Source: VBAS01 sp035318985
Lineage (GTDB): Bacteria; Bacteroidota; Bacteroidia; Chitinophagales; Chitinophagaceae
Reading direction: 5' to 3'
Assembly: GCA_035318985.1 (NCBI GenBank)
Contig: DATHDP010000063.1
Location: 1-58,317 of the forward strand
DNA length: 58,317 nt
Shown here: piece after piece, positions 27,317 to 35,151 of the stretch
Numbering within the stretch: the first letter of the stretch is position 1
Layout of the letters: every line of letters begins with the position of its first letter
Notes under the pieces: generated by a model
Told to the model about the DNA's origin: nothing
What the model saw: the letters and a program-made list of their open reading frames with translations, nothing else
Database searches by the model: none
Position numbers and translations under genes: made by a program

Positions 27317-27946
27317 ATGAAAAAAATTTTATTAGCTGCACTGCTACCGGTTTTATTTTTTAGTTGCGCCGCACCTGAAAAAAAATCTGCTGGTATTGAT
27401 ACTCCAGCAAAATCGGATGCACCCGTAAAAGTGCTTCCCCCGGTCAGCAATTATACCAATCCCGACCGTTCACCAATGGATATGGTGTATTTTCCTACTG
27501 ATTACCCGTTATTGAAAATGGCAGGCAAAACAACTGTGCCGCCATTAATGAGAGTTATTTATAGTCGCCCTCAAAAACAGGGACGGCAAATTTTTGGAGG
27601 ACTTGTACAGTATGATATGCCATGGCGGCTGGGTGCTAATGAAGCTACAGAAATAGAATTTTTTTCCGCTGCAACTGTTGCCGGCAAAACTGTTAAACCT
27701 GGTCGTTATATTTTATACTGCATTCCGCAGGAAACAAAATGGACATTTGTTCTTAATTCAAATTTATACAGTTGGGGTCTTGAACAAAACAGGCAGAAGG
27801 ACCTGATGCAATTTGAAGTGTCGGTTGAAAAAACAAATCTTGCTATAGAATACTTCACGATTGCTTTCGAAAAAAAATCAGACAAAAGCACATCGCTGAT
27901 CTTTCTTTGGGATGATGTAAAAGCAAAACTGCCGGTAAGTTTTTAA
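27317..27946 (+). CDS. DUF2911 family lipoprotein, copy 2
   Basis: 209 aa. A lipoprotein signal with FFSC (Cys17) is followed by a Ser/Ala/Pro-rich linker of about 35 residues and a DUF2911 domain with the same landmarks as copy 1 (SPMDMVYFPTDYP, RVIYSRPQKQGRQIFG, WRLGANEATEIEF, KPGRYILYCIP). Copy 2 is a membrane-anchored lipoprotein while copy 1 has a cleavable-type signal, so the two probably work at different places. Function unknown. Confidence 0.85.
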   Translation: MKKILLAALLPVLFFSCAAPEKKSAGIDTPAKSDAPVKVLPPVSNYTNPDRSPMDMVYFPTDYPLLKMAGKTTVPPLMRVIYSRPQKQGRQIFGGLVQYDMPWRLGANEATEIEFFSAATVAGKTVKPGRYILYCIPQETKWTFVLNSNLYSWGLEQNRQKDLMQFEVSVEKTNLAIEYFTIAFEKKSDKSTSLIFLWDDVKAKLPVSF

Positions 27947-27985
27947 AATGGTTTTTGTTTGCCAGCTTTTGTTCCCTGCTTAAAC

Positions 27986-28177
27986 TTCTGTTGCGACGCT
28001 CCATTCAAATTTTTATTAAACATTGAGCAATTGCGTCGCAGTTTACCCAGAGCGAAGCGAAGGGTCGCACTCTTCTGCTTCAATAATTCTATTCAACTTT
28101 TTTGTTCTCACAGAATTCACAGATTTCCACAGAAACAAGCCGTGAAGATCCGTGTCATCTGTGAGCCATTCACTATT
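27986..28177. repeat. Dispersed intergenic repeat, copy A (inverted relative to copy B)
   Basis: Modules in order: TTGCGACGCTCC, GAGCAATTGCGTCGCA, a segment with CGAAGCGAAGGGTCGCACTC, and a tail rich in CACAG steps ending CATCTGTGAGCCATTCACTA. Read in reverse, three of these modules reappear in the same order at 33434-33596. Pieces of it also match 37079-37137, 23420-23476 and 57149-57208. It fills the 251-base gap between the DUF2911 gene and asnB. No ORF is supported here. Confidence 0.7.
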
Positions 28178-28197
28178 AATTTACTTACTTTACATAT

Positions 28198-30042
28198 ATG
28201 TGCGGAATAGCAGGTATCATTTCCAATAATAGTTCACTTATCACAACGGACCGTGTAAAAAAAATGACGGATGCACTGGCTCACCGCGGACCCGATGCTG
28301 AAGGACATTGGGTAAATTCAACAACTGCATTGGGAAATCGAAGGCTTGCGATCATTGATCTTAGCAATGCCGCCAATCAGCCAATGCATTATCTCCAGCG
28401 CTACACTATTATTCATAACGGTGAGATCTATAATTACATTGAACTAAAAGAAGAGCTGCAAAAAAAAGGCTACTCTTTTAATTCAAAGTCGGATACTGAG
28501 GTGATCGTTGCTGCTTATGATCATTGGAAAGAAGAATGTGTCGATCATTTTGATGGCATGTTTGCCTTTGCCGTTTGGGATGAGAAAGAAAAAGAACTTT
28601 TTGCAGCAAGAGACAGGTTTGGCGAAAAACCTTTTTTTTATTTTTTAGATAATGATCAATTTGTTTTTGCATCGGAAATGAAGGCATTATGGGCAGCCGG
28701 CATCGAAAGAAAAGTGAATTTGAAACTTCTTTTTAATTATTTAACGATCGGTTATGTAGATAACCCCAACATACCGGAAGAAACCTTCTTTGAAAATATT
28801 TCTAAACTGCCTGCTGCTTCATTTCTTAAATATTCAATATTAAATAATCAATTTTTAATAACAAACTACTGGGATCTTGATGTAGAAAATGAAAATAAAA
28901 AGATCTCTGATGCCGAAGCGATCGAAAAATTTGGTTTTCTTTTCCAGCGATCAGTTCAACGAAGACTAAGAAGTGACGTGCCTATTGGCACAAGTCTAAG
29001 CGGAGGATTGGATAGTTCATCAATAATTTCCACCCTGCATTCACTTACTACTCACGATTCACCACTGACTGCTTTCACTTCCGTCTTCCCCGGCTTCGAA
29101 AAAGATGAATCAGTATTTGCAAAACTGGTAGCTGATAAATTCCATTTACAGCATTTCACTGTCACACCGGATGCAGCTACATTACATAATGATCTTGAGA
29201 AACTTTTTTATTACCAGGAAGAGCCATTCAGCTCCGGCAGTATTTATGCCCAGTATAAAGTATATGAATTGGCAAAACAAAAAGGAATAAAAGTTTTGCT
29301 CGATGGTCAAGGCGCTGATGAAACATTAGCGGGATATCATAAATACTATAAATGGTATTGGCAGGAACTTTTCAGAAAAAGAAAGCTTTTATCAAGTCGT
29401 GAATTGAGTGCAGCAAAGGAATTAGGGATCACTGAAAAATTTGGATGGAGGAACCGCGTTGCCGCTTTATTTCCCGAGTTTGCTACTCTTTTTTTAGAAA
29501 GGCACTATTTATTGAATGCATTAAGACAGGAAGACCTCACAAAGGATTTTACTCAATTACAAAGTAAAGAAGCCTATTATATCACACCTGAGATATTTAG
29601 TCTTAATGGGGTCTTATACTTCAATACATGCATGCATGGATTAGAAGAATTACTTCGTTATGCCGACAGAAACTCAATGGCGCATGGACGGGAAGTTCGT
29701 TTACCATTTTTGGACCATGAGTTAGTTGAGTTTGTTTTTTCATTGCCGGCAAACTTTAAGATCAGGAGTGGCTGGACAAAATGGTTGCTAAGAAAAAATA
29801 TGGAGAAAAGCCTGCCCGCCGAAATAACATGGAGGCGGGATAAAACTGGTTTTGAGCCGCCGCAGGAACAATGGATACAAAACGAAAAAATAAAAGACTT
29901 GATAAGGGACGCTAAAAAAATACTTGTTGATGAAAAGATCCTTAAACCAGAAGTAATAGATAAAAAGATCGAAGCTAAACCTGCACATGAAGCCGACAAT
30001 TATGACTGGCGTTATCTCTCTTCTTCCTTCTTATTTAAATAA
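28198..30042 (+). CDS. asnB: Asparagine synthetase B (glutamine-hydrolysing)
   Basis: 614 aa. The mature N-terminus is Cys2 (MCGIAGIIS), the nucleophile of the class II glutamine amidotransferase domain (about 1-200, with HRGPDAEGHW and NGEIYNYIEL). The synthetase domain (about 230-600) has the PP-loop SLSGGLDSSSIIS and DGQGADETLAGYHKY. It makes asparagine from aspartate, ATP and glutamine. In Bacteroidota, homologues also serve in cell-surface polysaccharide loci, but no such neighbours are present, so the biosynthetic role is most likely. Start is the only ATG that leaves Cys at position 2. Confidence 0.92.
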   Translation: MCGIAGIISNNSSLITTDRVKKMTDALAHRGPDAEGHWVNSTTALGNRRLAIIDLSNAANQPMHYLQRYTIIHNGEIYNYIELKEELQKKGYSFNSKSDTEVIVAAYDHWKEECVDHFDGMFAFAVWDEKEKELFAARDRFGEKPFFYFLDNDQFVFASEMKALWAAGIERKVNLKLLFNYLTIGYVDNPNIPEETFFENISKLPAASFLKYSILNNQFLITNYWDLDVENENKKISDAEAIEKFGFLFQRSVQRRLRSDVPIGTSLSGGLDSSSIISTLHSLTTHDSPLTAFTSVFPGFEKDESVFAKLVADKFHLQHFTVTPDAATLHNDLEKLFYYQEEPFSSGSIYAQYKVYELAKQKGIKVLLDGQGADETLAGYHKYYKWYWQELFRKRKLLSSRELSAAKELGITEKFGWRNRVAALFPEFATLFLERHYLLNALRQEDLTKDFTQLQSKEAYYITPEIFSLNGVLYFNTCMHGLEELLRYADRNSMAHGREVRLPFLDHELVEFVFSLPANFKIRSGWTKWLLRKNMEKSLPAEITWRRDKTGFEPPQEQWIQNEKIKDLIRDAKKILVDEKILKPEVIDKKIEAKPAHEADNYDWRYLSSSFLFK

Positions 30043-30094
30043 AAAAGCCATCTCGCGGCTGACGAAACGGCTACTTTTACTCGACTTACAACTA

Positions 30095-30532
30095 CTAAGC
30101 TTTCCTATATTTTTGTTCCAATTCAAGACTTCCCCAATTATCTGCTCTAATAATATACCAGTTCTTCTCATCCTGCATTGTTATGTGGTAGGATACCTGG
30201 TCTTCTGTAGATAATTCTGTTACACCATAAACAGATTTACCGGCGTATCTCTTTTGTAGCTTTGTCAGAATATTTATCGGAAGATTTTCTTGTGAATAAT
30301 AACGGGTTGTTCTCACCAGGTTTCCTTCCTGATCATAAACTGCTCTTGATATAACTTCGGATTGTTTAAAGCTTGCTTCATAGAAATTTTTAACTTCATG
30401 CCATACAACATCAGTGGCCTTCATAAATGTTTCACTAAATGCTTTTAATACTTTTTCACTGACTTCCGGAGGATTGGATGCCGTTGCGCTAAGTGCAGCA
30501 AACAAGCAGGTGAAGATTATTAACTTTTTCAT
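30095..30532 (-). CDS. Secreted PepSY-like (DUF2874-type) protein, paralogue 3
   Basis: 145 aa. A signal peptide (about 1-19, ending LSATAS) is followed by VLKAFSETFMKATDVVWHEV, AVYDQEGNLVRTTRYY and LPINILTKLQKRYAG, the same landmarks and spacing as the two paralogues at 24.6 and 25.3 kb. It is convergent with asnB. Function unknown; periplasmic location expected. Confidence 0.75.
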   Translation of the reverse strand: MKKLIIFTCLFAALSATASNPPEVSEKVLKAFSETFMKATDVVWHEVKNFYEASFKQSEVISRAVYDQEGNLVRTTRYYSQENLPINILTKLQKRYAGKSVYGVTELSTEDQVSYHITMQDEKNWYIIRADNWGSLELEQKYRKA

Positions 30533-30837
30533 GGTTTATACTTTTTTTGATTAAGAAATTCTGACTACGTACAAGTTATAGTAGTTACCTGCATGAGAAA
30601 AGCTGTTTGTCTGTCATCGGTAACTCCAGGTTATTTTATAAGAGGTTATAAAAAAATGCCAATACCTCTAAAGCATTAAAAAATTGTGTTCAAAAATATT
30701 TTCAATAGCCTGAAGCATGATTTGACCCGCTCCAATTTGTCCGTTAAGCCTTTGTTAAGTGAAATTTTATCGATGATGAATGGTAAACAACGGTTTGCCT
30801 TATATTCCACATCTTTGCAGACATTCAAAATTTAAAC
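30533..30837. other. Divergent intergenic region (305 bases)
   Basis: This gap lies between PepSY-like gene 3 (minus) and the cystathionine-type enzyme (plus) and must contain both promoters. No ORF, repeat or strong hairpin was found. A TTTG at about 30796 and TCTTTG near 30816 are weak promoter-like strings only. Confidence 0.35.
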
Positions 30838-31977
30838 ATGAAAGAAGCAACAAAATATATTCATGCCGGCGCTGAACCTGATCCATCTACTGGTGCGATA
30901 ATGACTCCCATCTATCAAACAAGTACCTATGTACAGGAAGCTCCTGGTAAAAACAAAGGTTATGAATATGCCCGTAGTCAAAACCCAACTCGGACTGCGC
31001 TGGAAAGAGCATTTGCTGAAATTGAAAATGCAAAATATGCGTTGGCCTTTAGTAGTGGCGTAGCTGCAACAGATGCAGTAATAAAATTATTAGAACCCGG
31101 TGATGAGGTGATCTGTGGCAATGATATGTATGGAGGTACTTATCGCTTATTTACAAAAGTGTTTGAAAAATTCGGTATCAGGTTTATCTATGTTGATACG
31201 ACAAATGTTGCTAACATTTCTTCTTCCATAACGGGTAAAACAAAACTTGTTTGGCTGGAGACTCCTACGAATCCTTTAATGAATATTACTGATATCGCTG
31301 CAGTGGCTGCTCTTACAAAACCTAAAAAGATTTTACTCGCGGTTGATAACACTTTTGCATCGCCTTATTTACAAAATCCTATTGATCTTGGTGCAGACAT
31401 AGTAATGCATTCTGTAACCAAATATCTTGGCGGACATAGTGACGTGATACAAGGGTCGCTGATGATTGATAATCTTGAGCTGAGAGATAAATTATATTTT
31501 ATTCAAAAAAGCTGCGGCGCTGTGCCCGGACCAATGGATTGTTTTCTTGTGTTGAGGGGAATAAAAACACTGCATGTAAGAATGAAAGCTCATTGCGAGA
31601 ACGGAGCAACGATTGCACATTGGTTAAGAAAACATCCTAAAGTTGGAAAAGTATATTGGCCAGGATTTGAAGATCATCCAGGATATGCTGTTGCAAAAAA
31701 ACAAATGCGTGGTTTTGGCGGTATGCTCAGCTTTGTTTTAAAAAATGATAGCGTGGCAGAAGCAATGAGAGTGCTTTCATCTACAAAGCTTTTTTCATTG
31801 GCAGAAAGTTTGGGCGGCGTGGAAAGCCTTATCAATCATCCTGCGTCGATGACACATGCTTCAATACCTAAAGAAGAAAGAATTAAAAACGGTTTAAGTG
31901 ATTCCTTGATACGCCTGAGCATTGGAATTGAAGATGCAGATGATTTGATTGAAGATTTGGAAAAAGCAATTGGCTAA
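30838..31977 (+). CDS. Cystathionine gamma-synthase/lyase-type PLP enzyme
   Basis: 379 aa, the usual length of the Cys/Met metabolism PLP family. Landmarks: YEYARSQNPTRTALERAFA near residue 41, SSGVAATDAVIKLL, VWLETPTNPLMNITD (about 140-154), and the cofactor lysine in HSVTKYLGGHSDVIQGS (about 197-213). The C-terminal SLGGVESLINHPASMTHA is typical of cystathionine gamma-synthase and gamma-lyase. It works in transsulfuration with PLP in the cytoplasm. Sequence alone does not separate synthase (MetB) from lyase, so no symbol is given. Confidence 0.9.
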   Translation: MKEATKYIHAGAEPDPSTGAIMTPIYQTSTYVQEAPGKNKGYEYARSQNPTRTALERAFAEIENAKYALAFSSGVAATDAVIKLLEPGDEVICGNDMYGGTYRLFTKVFEKFGIRFIYVDTTNVANISSSITGKTKLVWLETPTNPLMNITDIAAVAALTKPKKILLAVDNTFASPYLQNPIDLGADIVMHSVTKYLGGHSDVIQGSLMIDNLELRDKLYFIQKSCGAVPGPMDCFLVLRGIKTLHVRMKAHCENGATIAHWLRKHPKVGKVYWPGFEDHPGYAVAKKQMRGFGGMLSFVLKNDSVAEAMRVLSSTKLFSLAESLGGVESLINHPASMTHASIPKEERIKNGLSDSLIRLSIGIEDADDLIEDLEKAIG

Positions 31978-32118
31978 AATATCTTTTTTTGTAAGAGTGG
32001 GGTAAAAAATACTCATTGATACTGAAACTCGCCGATGATGCCCAATTTTTATTGTGGAGCACGACAAATTTACTTTGGTATGGTCATTGTAAAACTTGTA
32101 GTATAAAACTTTAAAACT

Positions 32119-32274
32119 ATGGGTTCACTTTTGTACGTCGTCGCTGTGATTCTTATCATAGGCTGGTTACTTGGCTTTTTCGTATTTCATGCTGGCTCCA
32201 TCATTCATGTATTGTTGGTGATAGCCGTAATTGCGATAATATTACGCCTTATCCGTGGCCAGAATCCTGTCTAA
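32119..32274 (+). CDS. Small lmo0937/DUF5670-type membrane protein (51 aa)
   Basis: 51 codons from an ATG at 32119, too short for a typical ORF cut-off. Two hydrophobic helices (LLYVVAVILIIGWLLGFFVF and IHVLLVIAVIAIIL) flank a short HAGS turn and the protein ends LIRGQNPV. This pattern (helix, conserved GW, helix, basic end) is that of the lmo0937/DUF5670 family, common and often multi-copy in Bacteroidota. Function is unknown, although relatives are frequently stress-linked. Stands alone. Confidence 0.7.
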   Translation: MGSLLYVVAVILIIGWLLGFFVFHAGSIIHVLLVIAVIAIILRLIRGQNPV

Positions 32275-32341
32275 ACTTATAGCACCGGCATTATACTTAT
32301 TTTTTAAGTCATCTTTCAAAGGATTGACTGATTAAATTTGC

Positions 32342-33103
32342 ATGATGCCGGTGCACCTAAAAGAGTTTCTGGACAAGAAGGTAAGAGAATATAATCGTCC
32401 CGCATTTATTAAAGATGACCCGATAGCTATCCCTCACCTCTTTACTAAAAAACAAGACATAGAGATCGCTGGGCTGTTTGCAGCAGTATTTGCCTGGGGA
32501 AACAGAACAACGATCATTGGAAAAAGCCAGGAGTTAATGCAGCGAATGGATAATTCGCCTTATGCATTCACAAAAGATCATTCAACAAAAGATCTAAAAA
32601 GGCTTACGGGTTTCAAACACCGCACTTTTCACGAAGATGATCTTTATTACTTTATCGAATTTCTTCATTTGCATTATTCAAAACACAATTCTCTCGAAAC
32701 TGCATTTTTCCCAATTCCAGATCTTGATGCGGAACATGGTTTAACACATTTTAAAAAATATTTCTTTTCAATTGAACATTTAAAGAGAACAGAAAAACAT
32801 ATTTCTTCACCATTACAAAAATCAACTTGCAAAAGATTGAACATGTTTTTGAGATGGATGATAAGGAATGATAACAAGGGAGTAGATTTTGGCTTATGGA
32901 AAAACATTTCACCTTCACAACTTATTTGCCCAATTGATGTACATGTAGCAAGAGTTTCAAAAAAATTGGGCTTGCTGAAAAGAAAACAGGTAGATTGGCT
33001 GGCAGCAATAGAACTTACTGATGCATTAAGGAAATTAGATAAGGATGATCCGGTGAAATATGACTTTGCTTTATTTAATCTTGGCGTGATCGAAAAATTT
33101 TAG
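32342..33103 (+). CDS. TIGR02757 (DUF2400) family protein
   Basis: 253 aa. The family pattern is clear: LKEFLDKKVREYNRP, DPIAIPHLFTKKQDIEIAGLFAAVFAWGNR-type region near residues 25-55, then FLRWMIRNDNKGVDFGLWK (about 165-183) and ICPIDVHVARVSKKLGLL. The late segment resembles a helix-hairpin-helix DNA-glycosylase-like fold, but activity is unknown. Cytoplasmic. It is 8 bases upstream of the next small gene, so they are probably co-transcribed. Confidence 0.85.
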   Translation: MMPVHLKEFLDKKVREYNRPAFIKDDPIAIPHLFTKKQDIEIAGLFAAVFAWGNRTTIIGKSQELMQRMDNSPYAFTKDHSTKDLKRLTGFKHRTFHEDDLYYFIEFLHLHYSKHNSLETAFFPIPDLDAEHGLTHFKKYFFSIEHLKRTEKHISSPLQKSTCKRLNMFLRWMIRNDNKGVDFGLWKNISPSQLICPIDVHVARVSKKLGLLKRKQVDWLAAIELTDALRKLDKDDPVKYDFALFNLGVIEKF

Positions 33104-33111
33104 AACTCGAG

Positions 33112-33438
33112 ATGGAACAGATAAACACAGATTTGATCCCGATACTCCGACAATCACTGGAAATTGATCTTCCGGAAAATATTCCTTTTGACCTGTTAAA
33201 AGAACGGCTTTCGACCCATATAAACTTTCTTATACAATCTAATTTCCAAAAACTGGTATCCATTTTATACCGGGTGGATGTAAGTGAATCAAAACTCAAA
33301 CATTTGCTGAAAGAAAATCAGGGCTTTGATACAGCCAATATCATCACTGATCTGATCATAGAAAGAGAGTTGCAGAAAATAAGATCACGGCAGAAATACC
33401 GGAACGAAGAAAATATTAGTGATGACGATAAGTGGTGA
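33112..33438 (+). CDS. Conserved small cytoplasmic protein of unknown function
   Basis: 108 aa, predominantly helical and charged, with no signal peptide: LIPILRQSLEIDLPENIPFD, THINFLIQSNFQKLVSILYR and a basic C-terminal helix. It starts 8 bases after the TIGR02757 gene and is probably translationally linked. I recognise it only as a small conserved protein of Bacteroidota; the function is not known to me. Confidence 0.65.
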   Translation: MEQINTDLIPILRQSLEIDLPENIPFDLLKERLSTHINFLIQSNFQKLVSILYRVDVSESKLKHLLKENQGFDTANIITDLIIERELQKIRSRQKYRNEENISDDDKW

Positions 33439-33596
33439 ATAGCAAATGGCTCACAGATGACACGGATGTTCACGGATAAAAACTTCTGTGTAAATCTGTG
33501 GAATCTGTGAGAAGATTTTAAAAAAGAAATAGAGCGACGCAATTGCTCAATAAAAAATGGAACCCTGAACGGAGCGTCGCAACAAAAGCTTAATAG
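33434..33596. repeat. Dispersed intergenic repeat, copy B (inverted relative to copy A)
   Basis: Read on the minus strand it begins TTGCGACGCTCC, continues with TTGAGCAATTGCGTCGC and ends with the CACAG-rich tail and GTGTCATCTGTGAGCC, the same module order as 27986-28177. It lacks the CGAAGCGAAGGG module present in copy A. It begins inside the last codons of the preceding gene and fills most of the following gap. Confidence 0.7.
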
Positions 33597-33619
33597 TAGT
33601 AATGTTGTCGGGGAAATAA

Positions 33620-34285
33620 TTATTTCTTCTCAAACATCAGTTCTTTCACTTTCTCTTTATCTTCTTTTTCACTTCTAAGATCGAACATGGTGCCGAATAC
33701 ATGATCCCAAATGGTGGAGCTTACTCCATAACCATTGTGTTCATTCTTGTAATGATGAAGATGATGATTTCTCCAAAGAGGTTTCATCCATTTGAAAGGC
33801 GGGTTCCATGCATGAATAGCATAATGCATAGTGCCATACATAAGATAACCTAACAGGAAACCGGGGAAGAACATAAATGTATATTGCCTGAGCAATAGAA
33901 ACATTAGTCCGAAAATTGCTAATGCAAGAATAAGACTTGGTAACGGCGGCATAAACAACCGCTGCTTGTCTCTTGGATAATGATGATGATTGCCATGCAG
34001 GGTGTATACAAATTTTTTCGCCCTGCCACTGTTTGCTACCATATGAAACAAAAAGCGGTGAGCTATATATTCGAAGAGTGACCAGAAAAGCATGCCTCCT
34101 AAAAAAATAAGAAAGATACGGATCGCTGAAAAACCAAGGCTATTACCGCTGAAATACAACATATAGATCATTACCGGTGTATACATACCCCAAATCACCA
34201 ATGGATGTGTTTTGGTAAGCATTTCCAGGTAAGGGTTTTTGAACAGCTGCGCCTGTCCCTTATTGTGAATTTTCTCGAACTGCAT
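33620..34285 (-). CDS. Fatty acid hydroxylase / sterol desaturase superfamily membrane enzyme (FA2H-like)
   Basis: 221 aa from the ATG at 34285; the longer frame to 34330 adds residues with no homology pattern. Several membrane helices and the His clusters of the di-iron fatty acid hydroxylase superfamily: EYIAHRFLFH, LHGNHHHYPRD, MHYAIHAWNPPF and NHHLHHYKNEHNGYGVSS. This spacing matches FA2H/Scs7-type enzymes that 2-hydroxylate acyl chains of sphingolipids. Sphingolipids are common in Bacteroidota, so that substrate is plausible but not proven. It is separate from the oxygenase cluster at 48-51 kb. Confidence 0.85.
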   Translation of the reverse strand: MQFEKIHNKGQAQLFKNPYLEMLTKTHPLVIWGMYTPVMIYMLYFSGNSLGFSAIRIFLIFLGGMLFWSLFEYIAHRFLFHMVANSGRAKKFVYTLHGNHHHYPRDKQRLFMPPLPSLILALAIFGLMFLLLRQYTFMFFPGFLLGYLMYGTMHYAIHAWNPPFKWMKPLWRNHHLHHYKNEHNGYGVSSTIWDHVFGTMFDLRSEKEDKEKVKELMFEKK

Positions 34286-34378
34286 ACTTAAATATTTCGG
34301 TCGCAAAGATAATGAAACGTGAATGGTCAATGGCCAATGGCGAATAGGATTTTGTTAATGATTTTCGTCTCCCAATCG

Positions 34379-35125
34379 CTATCGGGATAGCAATTGTTCA
34401 ACTGTCTGAAACTGATAGCCTTTTTCCTTTAAATATTTAATTAATTCGGGCAAACGGGCATAAAACTTATCTGTTCTGCCGGGTCCGGCGCCGATATGCA
34501 TCAGTAAAATAAATCCATTCAATCCGGCCGGTTTTGATCTTTCGTAATCGATTATAGAATTATAGATCGTTTCGCTGCTGCGGTAGTTTTTGTCTTTCGA
34601 TGTTGTATAGTCCGCATGACTAAGTGTACCGGGGGTGTAATTGATGAGTTGTATACCTGCTTCTAAGCACCATGTTGCAATGCTATCATTATACCATTCA
34701 TAGGGTGGTAAAAAATATCTGCTAAAGGCTGGTTTATACCCAGGTTGCTCTGCTTTTTCTGATAAGTGGCCCAGGGTTTCAGTCAGAGGAAAGAGATCAT
34801 GTAAAAATTCAAACTTGCTTACAAGCAAACTGTCTCTTTTACTCCAATCACAGTATAATAAATGCTTGTCAGAATGGTTACCAAGAAAATTTTTATCATT
34901 TACTAACCTGTTTATTAATATTTCATTTGAATGGTTGTTATAAAAATCTCCGGTAAAAAAGAAAGATGCTTTTATTTTTTGTTGTTGCAATGTATTGGCG
35001 ATGAAATTTCCGCCTTCGGCAAACTCATGACCGGTAAATACCAATGCAATATTTCTCTTTGTAGAATCGCCACGAATAATTCCGCCATGACTATAAGTGA
35101 AGCCTCCTTTTCCGGAGGCAGTTAC
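34379..35125 (-). CDS. Polysaccharide deacetylase (CE4/NodB-like) domain in the -1 frame of the GH9 gene; possibly made as a GH9-CE4 fusion
   Basis: The frame is open from the slippery site of the GH9 gene (35125) to the stop at 34379, 248 codons. NodB-fold landmarks: GGIIRGDST, then LVFTGHEFAEGG, ASFFFTGDFY, the metal motif HSDKH and RYFLPPYEWYN. The only start codon inside the frame is a TTG at 35044, which would cut into the first beta-strand (IALVFTG) and drop the conserved GGIIRGD lead-in. No ATG or GTG precedes the domain and there is no signal peptide. The simplest readings are -1 frameshifting from GH9 or a one-base error. The usual first-motif Asp pair (FDDG) is replaced by TGHE, so catalysis may differ from classic CE4. 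Confidence 0.65.
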   Translation of the reverse strand, partial: VTASGKGGFTYSHGGIIRGDSTKRNIALVFTGHEFAEGGNFIANTLQQQKIKASFFFTGDFYNNHSNEILINRLVNDKNFLGNHSDKHLLYCDWSKRDSLLVSKFEFLHDLFPLTETLGHLSEKAEQPGYKPAFSRYFLPPYEWYNDSIATWCLEAGIQLINYTPGTLSHADYTTSKDKNYRSSETIYNSIIDYERSKPAGLNGFILLMHIGAGPGRTDKFYARLPELIKYLKEKGYQFQTVEQLLSR

Positions 35126-35151
35126 TTTTTTGTTTTGCTTTGCGCCTCCTT
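35102..35151 (-). promoter_or_regulatory. Candidate programmed -1 ribosomal frameshift signal at the end of the GH9 gene
   Basis: Minus strand, in order: AAGGAGG (35151-35145), a 13-base gap, the heptamer A AAA AAG (35131-35125) exactly in phase with the GH9 codons ACA AAA AAG, the zero-frame stop TAA (35124-35122), and a 6-bp stem GCCTCC (35119-35114) with GGAGGC (35107-35102) over a GGAAAA loop. The stem starts 5 bases after the heptamer. A -1 slip continues in the deacetylase frame. The upstream GGAGGC can also pair with GCCTCC, so two exclusive structures exist. Confidence 0.55.

Noticed and set aside
27986..28177. CRISPR array
   Set aside because: The repeated words (CACAG, GCGACGC) are not evenly spaced and no unique spacers or cas genes are present; it is a modular dispersed repeat.
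34379..35044. Independent deacetylase gene starting at the TTG at 35044
   Set aside because: The start would remove the conserved GGIIRGD lead-in and half of the first strand, and no signal peptide exists; the open -1 frame from GH9 fits better, though the case stays open.
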